Of a stretch of DNA of 64,000 bases, positions 54,349 to 64,000 are shown in pieces (positions within the stretch are counted from its first letter, which is position 1; every line of letters starts with the position of its first letter). The notes under the pieces were generated by a model. It ran no database searches. It was not told the DNA's origin and was given only the letters and a program-made list of their open reading frames with translations. This stretch comes from Hemerocallis citrina. Its lineage: Eukaryota > Streptophyta > Magnoliopsida > Asparagales > Asphodelaceae. Both the position numbers and the translations under genes were made by a program. The stretch lies in the NCBI GenBank assembly GCA_017893485.1, contig CM030366.1:47738283-47802282 (forward strand), written 5' to 3'.

Positions 54349-57300
54349 TGTAACCCCTGTTTTTCATTTTGTAGATTTTTTAGTGTATTTTTTTTGTTCG
54401 GTGTATTTTCTCTCTTTATGCTCCACTTGTATTTCTTTTGGACCGTATATTGGATATTTATTTTCAATATATTCTTTCACTTGATTTTTGTCTCTTATTT
54501 GATCTCCTTGTTTTGATTGTCTCATTCAATTCTCTCTATTTTGAACGATCTATTATCTTTTTTGGTTCTCTTTATTTTATGGATTCGTGCCAATTTTATC
54601 TGCTCATTTTTTTTGTGGCCACCTCATTTCTTGATCACCCTATTTTATTTTATTATTATTTTTTTGTGTGGATTTTGATTAGATCCTATTCTTAATCCCA
54701 TACAAATTCTACCCTGAACCTAGTCCTATTCAGAAGGCTACCCAACCCACCTTTTAACCACGCACACTTAAACCCATACCCTGTTGATTCACACCGAAGC
54801 CCAACTACCCTAGCATACCCGACCCGGTTGCTTTACTGTGTCGCCTCCACCTTTCTCTAACCCTAATATACTTCAACCCCTACATATATTTACATGCCTA
54901 CCTACCCACGCAGCCGCCCTATACCCCTTTCCCGTTCTCTCTCCCTCACCCTGTGCTCTACTCCCAATCGGCCTCGTCCCCCCTAGCTTCACCCCGACCA
55001 CCTTGGGCAACCATTTCACTTGCACCCGTGCCTCTTGCGGTCCATCTCCCGTTTGCTCTGTCTCCCTACTCTGTTTTCGGCGTGCCCAGCAACAGCAGCA
55101 GCAACGCTAGCCGAAGCCAGTGTCGCTGCCGCCGTTGTTCCCCTCGCTGACTGCGGTAGCCGCGGTCGTTCTCCGCCGTGCCACTCCCATTTTCTCTCTC
55201 TTCCTCTTGGGTTGCATGTGCTTGGAGTTGCACGTGCGATCGTTGGTTCGTGGTTTCCATTTCTCGTGTCTTATTGTTCGTGGTTTCGTTCGTCGGTATT
55301 CATTGAGTTCGTTGGTCGGGAATCTGTTCCCGTTATTCTTGTTTGGATTCATTTTTGTCGTCGGTTAAGGCAAGTAACTTGTACTCAATTCCTTTGTATG
55401 ATACAAGTCATAAATACCGCTTGTAGTGTAGTTGGGTTCTAGAGACAACTCGCGTGTGTGTTATCTTTGATGAGTATTTTCTCTATAGTGCTATTGACCA
55501 TAGATGCCTCACGACACAAATTTGACATGAAATAACTTAGTTTTTTATCGTTCTTGATGTGATCATATATGTGAGTTATTTGTGATAATCGTGTGTTTGT
55601 TTGGATCCATGTGATATACTTGTTGTGGACATACCATATACCTTATTTCATGATGTTTGGACACTTGATAGACTCTATAACATGTTTGGTTGTGTTTGGA
55701 ACGAGTTTCGTGTGTTGTATGTTGATTTGTTGTTAAAAGGAAATCTGTATTTTGTCAGTGATCAGTTTTGATTGGTATTTTAGACCATATTAAGGTCAGT
55801 ATCTTAACTTCAGTATTAAACATTAGTTTTAGAGAAATCCGTCTTCTTTCCAAACTCTCTGACCTTGATTGATTTCGTTTTCATATTGTGAGATATGATT
55901 ATTTTACTACAGAGGTGTATTTCATTTCCATATTGCGTTTCTTGATGATTTTGATGACTAAACTATTTTGATACTAGTGTTAAATATATTATTTTGATCT
56001 GAAATTTTGGTCAGTATTTCTATATCTATTTAGGGATTACCCAGAATTTTGATGGATTTTATTGATGAGTTATATGCCATTTCATGCTTGTTTACAGAAA
56101 AACTATACTTGCTGGATTTTGCTCGTTGTTATGTAAAGATTTGTATTTTCACCATAGTTCCTTTTCCTGTATGAAAAATATTTATGAAGTATGAAAGTTA
56201 GATTATTTTGTCTATTTTAATCTTCCTTTGGCGGATTTGGATTTTGTTTCATGGTTTGCGAGATATTACAGTTTTCGTACAGTAGTGTTGGGAATTCCAG
56301 ATTTGCCAAACTATCGTTTCTTGATGTTTTCTGATTTTCGTTGACTAAACTAATCTTACTAGAAAATTATGAAACTTTATATTCTGATACTAGATATATA
56401 GGGGAATATCCCAGATTTTTCCTGGATTTAATTGAGGTGTTTCGATGCTGTTTTCCTGTCTGTGAATTCGATTTACTAATTTCTGGCTGAACAGATTTTC
56501 TGGATTCAAATCAGTTTTGAGTTATGTTTTTGTGAATTACTATATGACTTATTTATATTCGCTGGATTCGGTTGGGAGTCTATTTTCTAGACCTTTCAAA
56601 GGATTCAGATTTGCATGTTTGTAACATCGGGAATCACTGTTTTACTACAGTATGGTCTTACTGTTCTGAACTAGAGATTTGGTTACTTTATTCCTGTACG
56701 AGTTATCTTGCACTCGTACATGTTTTCTTACAACTTGAACTTGTTACATGATCATTCCATGTTATTCTTGATTTGTTTTGTACACCTACATGCTTGTTTG
56801 AGACTAATAATAAATAACCAAGTTGGGGTTTAAGGGAAAGATCTAATAATGGATAATTCAGAAACGTGTACTCGGAAGGGGATCCACTGATCCTATGTGA
56901 TGACTTGAGACATGATACTTGACACGTGATTACTTAACACTTGCATGGAAGACACGTTACTTGCCACTTCCACAACTTGACACGTGATTACATGATACAT
57001 GATACATGATACTTGGCACTTGGAGCTCGATTACTTGATACTTGTTCCTGAGTACACTGCCCTCTATGGTCCACTATGAAATCTAAAGCGAAACTGTTTG
57101 TTGTAGAAACCATGTAGTAAAAACTAGGATGCATGAAGTGCTACCTAGATAGTAATCACTACAAGACTTGATACATGATACTTGAACATGATACATGCTT
57201 ACTTGATACTTGATTACATGATACATGAGACTTGATAAATGACACATGCTACATTATTACATGATACTTGACACTTGTTACTTGTTTACATGATACTTGT

Positions 57301-57857
57301 TTACTTGACACTTGATATATGCTACTTGTACTTGTTCACCTTATCATCATGTTTAATCCATGTGATTAGTTAGTTTCCCCCATGTACTTGTATCCTACAT
57401 TACCAGCGACCCGTAACTTGCATTGACGGGTACCTTGTTTTCTCTTTTCCACTTTTCTACAATTGTTAAATTGCATATTTTAGAGAACAGGTTCCAGATG
57501 GTATTGGTGACATGAAGTATTAGTGCTGGATCTTGTTATTGTTATTTCTTCTAGCTTGCTTGAACAATTGTATTTTTTGATACCTTAGATTTTTGTATTT
57601 GGGCAATGTGACCCAGGATTTTGACTTATTCAGATCATGATTATTTGAGATTAATATATTTTGGTTTCAAGTATTCTTGTTGGTATTTTGGTTCATATGT
57701 GCATGATGGGTTGATTCTTTTGCTTCCGACTCTGATGATTCTTATGAATGTTGTAAAGATTCTTGAACAGCTTATGGATGATGAAAATCATTCGCTGAGC
57801 TTTGGGCTTTTGTCACGTATCCGTATTCCGTACTCTTTTGGAAAGTGGGGCGTGACA
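54349..57857 (+). repeat. 5' LTR of element D
   Basis: A 3509-bp LTR. A TATA-like TACATATATTTACA lies near 54882; a CT-rich leader follows, then a GC-type donor candidate GGTTAAG|GCAAGTAAC at 55370. From 56900 to 57340 it holds a degenerate short-repeat cluster. The frames at 54838-55442 lie in the CT-rich leader and do not look like genes. Confidence 0.85.
56900..57340 (+). repeat. Degenerate ACTTGATACATGAT short-repeat cluster
   Basis: Strings such as ACTTGACAC, ATGATACTTG and ATGATACATG recur dozens of times with spacing near 7-10 bp, the densest part at 56950-57020 and 57165-57325. It resembles a decayed minisatellite within the LTR. No function is evident. Confidence 0.7.
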
Positions 57858-57866
57858 GGTTTTTAG

Positions 57867-57880
57867 TGGTATCATAGCAC
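57867..57880 (+). promoter_or_regulatory. Primer binding site of element D
   Basis: TGGTATCATAGCACC, about 10 nt after the LTR end, matches the initiator tRNA-Met complement (TGGTATCAGAGC) with a G-to-T change, as expected for an old copy. Confidence 0.8.
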
Positions 57881-58029
57881 CAGGTTTGGCTAATGTATTA
57901 GTTGCCTAATATATTAGACAAGCTTGGCTCGAACTGGGATCAGCTCAACATTTCACCAACCATGCATACATAAATGAATTATTATCAACCTTGATCTGGA
58001 TGCTAACTGTTTTTGGTTTTGTGTAGACT

Positions 58030-59206
58030 ATGGCTCGTAGAGGTTCTTCTTCTTCTCGTCCCCAGGACGATCAGTCTGGGCTTGATGCTGTCACCACTGT
58101 ACTTGAGCGCATGATTAACATACAGCAGAACCACAGTGATTTGGTGATGGCTGCTTTGGAAGCCGCTCGAGTTCCTCCGTCTGTTGTGCCTACGCAGGCA
58201 GTTCCTCCATCCGGGAACAGTCACAGACTTTATGAGACTACATCCCGACAGGTTTTCAGGCACTGAGATGCCTTTAGAGACTGAACAGTAGTTGATTAGG
58301 ACAGAACAATTTCTTTTGGTAGCTAGGGTTGCAGATGCAGATCATGTAATGTGGTGGCCATCTAGTTGGTGGACTTAGCTCATATCTGGTGGAGGTCCGA
58401 GTTCGAAATGCTCGAACGACCGATCACTTGGGCCACTTTCACTAGGAGCTTCTTGGAGAAGTTCTTTCCTAGCAGCACTAGAGTTGTGATGGAGCAACAA
58501 TTCTTAGCCCTGAAGCAGGTTGGTCGTTATTTTTAGTAATGGAATTTTGTTACATATTGTTCATGCAATGTTGTAACATAAGACTTTCTTGAAACATGGC
58601 TCCAGGTCTGTGGACGAATACGCAGCTGAATTTACGAGACTTAGTCACTTCACAGCCGTTCTTGTGGCGAACGAAGAGGATAGGGCTCGTAGGTTCATTT
58701 TGGGGCTTGAGAGAGACATTAAGGCGCAGCTTATCTCTCTTCGCTTGCGTACTTATGCTGAGGATCTTGAGACAGCTAGAGCTCAGGAGTAGGCTCGTGG
58801 TGGATTGGCTCCTTCTCAGAGGATTGTTCCGCACTCAGTTGCTAGGCCTTCTGGTGGGCCTATTCGGAGACCTATTCCAGCCCCTTCGGTCAGGACAGCT
58901 CCTTACTCTTCTGCGGGTACTCTGAGAGTTGGGTTCTGTGACTTTTGCCGTCTTCCAGGGAATGAGCGCAAGGAATGCCGACGTGCCAATCATTGCTGTT
59001 TTGGATGTGGTGCTGCTGACCATTCAGTGCGGGACTGCCCACAATTGGCTCTTCCAACCAGGGATCCAGTTCAGCCAGTTGCCGCAGCCCGTGGTCCAGT
59101 GAGACCACCGCTTCCTCTGCAGTGCCAGATTGTCGGTCAGTGGACCGCTGCTTCCAGAAGAGGTCAGGCTTTCAACCTGATGCTACTGATGCTGAGTCAG
59201 CTGAGG
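58030..59206 (+). pseudogene. gag: Element D Gag, broken
   Basis: The start ATG at 58030 (MARRGSSSSRPQDDQSGLD) is 3 nt after the acceptor-like TTTTGGTTTTGTGTAG. A one-base frameshift near 58215 and TAG at about 58289 precede the capsid part (ARVADADHVMWW, then LERPITWATFTRSFLEKFF in the broken frame). At about 58517-58600 an insertion or duplicated tract of about 80 bp separates LALKQ from KHGSRSVDEYAAEFTRLSHF. The end has two zinc knuckle-like motifs (CDFCRLPGNERKEC, which lacks a His, and CFGCGAADHSVRDC). It cannot give a functional Gag. Confidence 0.85.
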
Positions 59207-59365
59207 GTGTGGTTGCAGTTATCTTTTGTTTTTGTTGTTTTGTTGTCCTCTTTTATTTCTTCATTTTCCTTTGCTTTGTTTCTTTCTGTTGTTCTTTCTG
59301 TATTTTGTTTTTCCTCACCCCTATTCAACCATTCTTTTTCTTTGTCTCTTTTGTTCCTTTCTTAG
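59207..59365 (+). other. Predicted intron between gag and protease (element D), 159 nt
   Basis: The tract is extremely pyrimidine rich and bounded by GAGG|GTGTGG and TTCCTTTCTTAG|GT. It is phase 1, splitting a glycine codon. Removing it leaves exactly ten residues between that glycine and VLF of the protease, as in B and C. Its length is divisible by three and it has no stop in frame, so unlike B and C the unspliced message could read through with a hydrophobic insert. Confidence 0.65.
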
Positions 59366-62300
59366 GTGTTGTTCTTGTTTATTCTTTCCCTGCTCATGTT
59401 CTTTTTTATTCTGGGGCAACCCATTCTTTTGTTTCCTCTCGATTTGTGGCTCGCTTTCAGTTGGAGTGTAGTAACATGTCAGAGGCTTGGAACATTGTGA
59501 CAGATGGTGGAGTTGTCATTTGTTCCCGGGAGTGCAGGCAGTGTCTCGTAATTATTGGTAGCATAGATTTTAAGGCCAATCTGATTATAATCAGGAATTC
59601 AGAATTCAACGTTATTCTGGGTATGGATTGATTGGGTGAAACACATGCCATTATTGATTTTCGTGCCAAGAAAGTTTTGTTTCAGATTTCAGATCGTGCG
59701 GAGTTTGAGTTCCATGCCGGGGAGTCTTCCCTTGGCCGAGCTGTAGTCGATCAGGAGGTTTGTGCGATGGAGTTCCATTCAGGCTGTGAGGCCGCGCCTC
59801 TAGTAGTTCGGGATTTCCTAGATGTTTTTCAGAGGAGTTGCCTAGCTTACCCCCTGATAGGAATGTGGAGTTCGGTATTAAAGTTTAGCCGAGTACGGCG
59901 CCTATATCGAAGAGTCCCTACAGGATGGCACCGGTTGAGTTAGCAGAGCTTAAGGTGCAGATTCAGGAGTTGCTTGATTTGGGTTTCATCAATCCCAGTG
60001 TTTCGTCTTGGGATGCTCCAGTCCTTTTTGTCAACAAGAAGGACGGTAGTCGTCAACTGTGTGTGGATTATCGGGAACTGAACAATGTTACTGTGAAGAA
60101 TCGATATCCGTTGCCCAGGATCGATGATTTGTTTGACCAGTTGAGTGGGGCTGTTATTTTCTTGAAGTTGGATCTTCGTTCTGCATATCATTAAGTCAAG
60201 GTGAAGGCGAATGATGTGCAGAAGACTGCTTTCAGGACCAGATATGGCCACTATGAGTACCTTGTGATGCCGTTCGGAGTTACGAACATGCCTGCTGTAT
60301 TCATGAGTCTTATGAACCGGATCTTCTCTCAGTTCTTGGATAGATTTGTGGTGGTCTTCATTGATGACATTTTGGTGTATTCTCGGAATCGGGAAGATCA
60401 TGCTGAGCAGCTTAGAGTGGTTCTGTAGACTTTGAGAGAGAATCAGCTCTATGGAAAACTCAACAAGTGCGAGTTTTGGCTCGACTGAGTTTCATTCTTG
60501 GGGCACATTATCTCAAGCGATGGTATTTCTGTGGATCCTGCCAAGGTTGAGGCTGTGAAGGATTGGCCTGTTCCCAAGTCAGTTTCTGAAGTCAGGAGTT
60601 TTCTCGGTTTAGCAGGCTATTATCAGAAATTCGTCCAAGATTTTTTGAAGCTAGCAGGACCGTTGAGTAAGTTGACTGGGAAGGATCAGAAGTTCTGTTG
60701 GTCTGATGAGTGTGGTGTGGCTTTTGCTGAGTTGAAGAACAGATTGACGTCAGCGCCTGTGTTGACTATTCCCGATGGTTCAGGCAGATTTGTAATTCAT
60801 TATGATGCTTCTGGTAAGGGTCTCAGAGCAGTTTTGATGCAGAAGGGCCAAGTCATTGTGTATGCATCGAGGCAGTTGAGGCCGCATGAGAAGAACTATC
60901 TGACTCATGACTTGGAGTTAGCGACAGTGATTTATGCTTTGAAGCTGTGGAGACATTATTTACTTGGGGACCGAGTGGAGATCTTTACAGACCTCAAAAC
61001 TCTCAAGTACGTCTTCACCCAGAAGGAGTTAAACATGAGGCAAAGGCATTGGTTGGAGCTTATGACCGATTATGACATCAGTTTGCAATACCATCTTGGT
61101 AAAGTAAACTTGGTGCCAGATGCTTTGAGCAGGAGATCGGAAGTTATGTTCTTGACGCAGCAGAAGGATCTGATTGAGCAGTTGAGGAGGTTGGAGTTGG
61201 AGGTTTTGTTGCCGAGTTCTGATCGAAGTTGTTTGGTGCTCCAGCTGTAGTCGCCTCTTGTTGATCAGATTAAAGAGGTGCAGGCTGGTGATGCACAGTT
61301 GTAGAGTTTTCGAGCTGAGGTTGAGTCTGGGTCCAGGATGGACATGGTTATTCATGCTGATGGATCGCTTCGTTTTGGGTCCAGGTTATGTGTCCCGAAA
61401 GGTGAAGTTCGTCAGAGGTTTCTTGAGGAAGCCCATCAGTCATCCTATTCTATCCATCCCGGCGATACTAAGATGTATCGGGATTTGAAGCTTCATTTCT
61501 GGTGGCATGGTATGAAAGGAGCTGTAGCTCGCTTCCTATTCTAGAGTGAAAGTGGGAACATATCACTATGGATTTTGTGACTGCTTTGCCGAGGAGTCCT
61601 AAGGCTCATAATGCCATTTGGGTGATTGTGCTCACTTCATTCCTTTTCGTGTCGGGCAGTCTACTGAGAGCCTTGCTGAGGGGTATATGCAAGATATTAT
61701 TAGACTTCATGGGGTTCCGGCCAGTATTGTATCTGACAGAAATACGAGATTTAGATCTTAGTTCTGGGAGAGTCTTCAGAACAGTTTGGGGAGTAAATTA
61801 AAGTACAGTACAGCTTTCCATCCCCAGACTGATGGATAGACAGAGCGGACTATTTAGATTCTTGAGGACATGTTGAGGTCCTGTATGCTTCAGTTTGGTG
61901 GATCATGGAAGGACCATTTGCATCTCGTAGAGTTCTCGTACAATAACAGCTTTCAAGCCAGTATTAAAGCTGCTCTGTTCGAAGCACTCTATGGGCAAAA
62001 GTGCAGATCGCTAGTGTGCGGGGATGACATTGGTGAGAGAAAGTTGTTGGGTCCAGAGTTGATCACCAAGACAGTTCATGCTGTGGTTCAGATTAGGAAG
62101 CATTTGCAGGCAGCTCAGGATCAGCAGAGGCGATGGGCTGATGTCCATCGGAGAGCGTTGGAGTTTGGTGTTGATGACCATGTTTTCCTAAAGGTATCGC
62201 CGGGGCGTGGTGTCATTCGGTTTGGTGGTGAGGGCAAGCTTAGCCCTAGGTTTATTGGACCGTTTGAGATTTTGGAGCGAGTAGGTAAGGTGGCATATCG

Positions 62301-62588
62301 TCTTGCTTTGCCACCAGCATTATTAGGAGTGCACGATGTTTCCATGTCTCACAACTCAGGAGATATATTCGAGATGAGAACCACGTAATCGACTATTCTG
62401 AGTTGACCGTTCGGCCGGATTTGACTTGTGAGATTCCGCCAGTTGCTATTGTGGATCGGCGGAAAAAAGTGCTTAAGAACAAGGTCATCAAGTTGGTTCG
62501 TATTGCTTGGAATCCTCACTCGCCCGGTGAGCCAACTTAGGAGCTGGAGGAGGAGATTCAGCAGAAGTTTCCTCATTTGTTTAAGTAA
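59366..62588 (+). pseudogene. Element D pol: protease, RT, RNase H, integrase, chromodomain-like end; broken
   Basis: Protease carries YSGATHSF where DSG is required (Tyr codon 59407-59409), so its catalytic aspartate is lost. RT ([20 protein letters not shown], then [13 protein letters not shown] near 60360), RNase H ([26 protein letters not shown]) and integrase (core TALPRSPKAHNAIWVIV, then AFHPQTDG) are clear. The end ...VRIAWNPHSPGEPT matches a chromodomain-like tail and stops at 62588. Stops include TGA 59629-59631, TAA 60192-60194, TAG 60426-60428 and TGA 60486-60488. Most of the integrase zinc finger (after about 61540) is deleted, and several more frameshifts and small deletions follow at 61630-61860. 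Confidence 0.85.
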
Positions 62589-62664
62589 TTGTTTGTTCTT
62601 TTGGTTGTTATTGGGGTTACCCTATGTATCTTCTTGTTGAATTTCGAGAACGAAATTCTTCTTG

Positions 62665-62679
62665 TTAGGTGGGTAGGAT
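62665..62679 (+). promoter_or_regulatory. Polypurine tract of element D
   Basis: TTAGGTGGGTAGGAT lies at the 3' LTR boundary (LTR starts TGTAACCTC at 62680). The preceding GAATTTCGAGAACGAAATT is shared with element E. Confidence 0.7.
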
Positions 62680-63118
62680 TGTAACCTCTATTTTTCATTT
62701 TGTGTATTTTTGAGTGTATTTTTTTCGTTTGGTATATTTTCTCTCTTTGTGCTCCTCTTGTATTTCTTTTGGACCATATATTGGATATTTATTTTCAATA
62801 TATTCATTCACTTGATTTTTGTCTCTTATTTGATCTCCTTGTTTCGATTGTCTCATTCGTTTTGTCTCTATTTTGGTCGATCTATTATCTTTTTTTGGTT
62901 CTCTTTATTATATGGATTCATGCTCATTTTTTTTGTAGCCGCCTCATTTCTTGATCACCCTATTTTATTTTATTTTATTATTTTTTTGTGTGGATTTTGA
63001 TTAGATCCTATTCTTAATCCCATACAAATTCTACCCTGAACCTATTCCTATTCAGAAGCCTACCCAACCCACCTTTTAACCATGCACACTTAAACCCATA
63101 CCCTGTTGATTCACACCG
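62680..63118 (+). repeat. 3' LTR of element D, first part
   Basis: This matches 54349-54793 with small differences (for example a deletion near 62930) and ends abruptly at CACACCG, where the 5' LTR continues with AAGCCCAAC. The rest presumably resumes beyond 64000. Confidence 0.85.
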
Positions 63119-64000
63119 GAGTTGGCGGTGCTTCCTGGTCCTCATTTAGCGTAGCTTCAGCACTACTCCCCCCGGTGGAGCTCCTACTCCGGCAGCTCTC
63201 CGGCTCGCCCTATTCCTGTGAGTTTTCCATCCGGTGGAGGCCTACATCCTGCCGCCCTCCAGGAGCATTATTTTTACCCCATCACTGTGAGTTGTACTGT
63301 TTAAATTGTTAGCTTAGTTTTCTGGTAGTGTTACTTTCGGGCGGTTCATTGGGGCCTCGCTACTGCCTTTCCATTTCTGTAAGTTCTGTAGCGGATTCCC
63401 TGTGCTGAGTTTCTTTTGGTTGTTCTATTTTATTATCTTGTAGTTGTTTTTCCCTTCCTCTGGTGGCTCAGTCCGTCATGGTTCAACTTCTAGCTGCTCC
63501 CTGAGTAACAGTTTACACAAGTTCTGTTAGTTCTGTTATTCTTCTCATATTAGATTTATCTCCCACCGATTTTCTCTCTATTGTGAGGGTTCTGTCGCCC
63601 CTTCTTGTGCTGCGCTGGTTTGTTCTTTGGTGGTGCTTTGGTGAGTTTGGTTCTGTACTGCCTTTGGTACTATTGTCCTGTGCCTTATTCTTTGTCGGAG
63701 TTTTGCTTTGAGGCTTTCTTAGACTGGTTTCAGCCATGTATCTCATCTTGCCTGAAGCTAGATCTAACAGTTTAGAGACAGTTCAGGATTTGAGGAGTAA
63801 CTTGTCTTCTCCTCTTTTTGCTAACAACTATCATTCTCGGTGCTCTCCCATCTCCACTATTTTCCCTTCTTCTTGTAGGTCCGACCCTCATCTGGTTTGT
63901 TTCAGGTGCCTCCTTCCTGGGCATTTTAAACGTGAATGCGTGAATAAAATGTAGTGCATTTTTTGTGATAAGCTCGGTCACTCGCGCAGTCGATGCTTTT
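63119..64000 (+). mobile_element. LINE-like element inserted in the 3' LTR of element D (5' end only)
   Basis: From about 63119 the sequence no longer matches the LTR. It is richer in G and C, with a 620-bp leader followed by a frame with zinc knuckles. A full 5' end with a G/C-rich leader and a CCHC ORF1 is typical of plant L1 LINEs; an LTR element's gag is the alternative. The element continues past the window, so the target duplication cannot be tested. Confidence 0.55.
63736..64000 (+). pseudogene. Zinc-knuckle ORF (probable LINE ORF1), one stop
   Basis: The frame from ATG 63736 has two zinc knuckles of the form CX2CX4HX4C: CFRCLLPGHFKREC and CIFCDKLGHSRSRC, separated by TAG at 63952-63954 where a sense codon is expected. 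Such pairs bind nucleic acid and occur in ORF1 or Gag of retroelements. It runs off the window edge. The ATG chosen is simply the first in frame; the true start may lie elsewhere. Confidence 0.5.

Larger units (their letters stand above)
54349..64000 (+). mobile_element. Element D: old chromovirus-like Ty3/gypsy element, continues past the window
   Basis: The 5' LTR is at 54349-57857 (TGTAACCCCTG...GGGGCGTGACA). A PBS, gag, intron-like tract, protease, RT, RNase H, integrase and a chromodomain-like end follow. The 3' LTR starts at 62680 and is interrupted at about 63119 by a LINE-like insertion. Many stops and frameshifts and clear divergence of the LTR starts mark it as older than B and C. 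It has no ORF0: gag starts 173 bp after the LTR. It is the closest relative in the window of element E. Confidence 0.9.

Noticed and set aside
54838..55442. Overlapping frames in a CT-rich region
   Set aside because: These are in the LTR leader of element D; C/T-rich DNA lacks stops by composition. A similar region occurs in the E LTRs (47084-47374 and 51136-51339) with no conserved protein.
58517..58600. Second intron in element D gag
   Set aside because: A GT start and an AG end can be found, but joining them puts the downstream part in the wrong frame, so decay or local duplication is more likely.
62710..63000. Hydrophobic frames like membrane proteins at 62700-63000 and 54331-54695
   Set aside because: Both are the start of the element D LTR in its two copies; T-rich DNA gives Phe/Leu/Ile strings by composition.

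Overview
The window looks like intergenic DNA of a flowering plant, probably a eudicot, built almost entirely of transposable elements stacked inside and beside one another. The basis is the repeat content: Ty3/gypsy elements of the Tat lineage and of the Del/Tekay chromovirus type with LTRs of about 3 kb, an L1-type LINE, Harbinger-like MITEs and a small Helitron. I found no convincing host gene, rRNA or CRISPR array.

Layout. (A) 1-9206: the 3' part of a Tat-lineage element on the + strand. It has the end of pol, a 113-bp tandem array, an antisense spliced gene with its own TATA box, a second diverged repeat array and a 617-bp 3' LTR. (X) 9207-11758 and 35325-36182: AT-rich, decayed, unidentified DNA that flanks element B on both sides. 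(B) 11759-35324: a complete Tekay-like element on the - strand. Its 5' LTR is split by (C) 23031-34692, a younger Tekay-like element on the + strand with a perfect CTAAC target duplication. 36183-36885 and 37441-38130: two Harbinger-like MITEs carrying internal palindromes. 38156-42357: a 5'-truncated L1 LINE on the - strand. 42546-42815: a short Helitron-like element. (E) 42826-53306: a non-autonomous, gag-less LTR element with target duplication ATAGT, whose 5' LTR holds a solo LTR at 42967-46705 with target duplication CTATC. (D) 54349 to beyond 64000: a decayed relative of E with a near full-length pol. Its 3' LTR is interrupted at about 63119 by the 5' end of a probable LINE.

How the parts work together. 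Two elements (B and C) have the order LTR, PBS, a small coiled-coil reading frame (here ORF0), gag, then pol. In B, C and D a short phase-1 intron lies at the same glycine codon between gag and protease, and removing it makes one continuous gag-pol frame. In B and C the unspliced message stops 2-7 codons past the donor and would give Gag alone. Start codons of ORF0 and gag sit 0-3 nt after pyrimidine-rich AG sites, and the LTRs carry donor-like sites (AAG|GTGGG in B and C, AAG|GCAAGT in D and E). This suggests that splicing separates ORF0, Gag and Gag-Pol production and removes the very long LTR leader. It is inferred from sequence and is the most interesting candidate system in the window.

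Age order from LTR similarity by eye and from nesting: the X region is older than B; B is older than C, whose LTRs are nearly identical; E is older than its solo LTR. All pol genes seen carry stops or frameshifts, so none of these copies looks autonomous.
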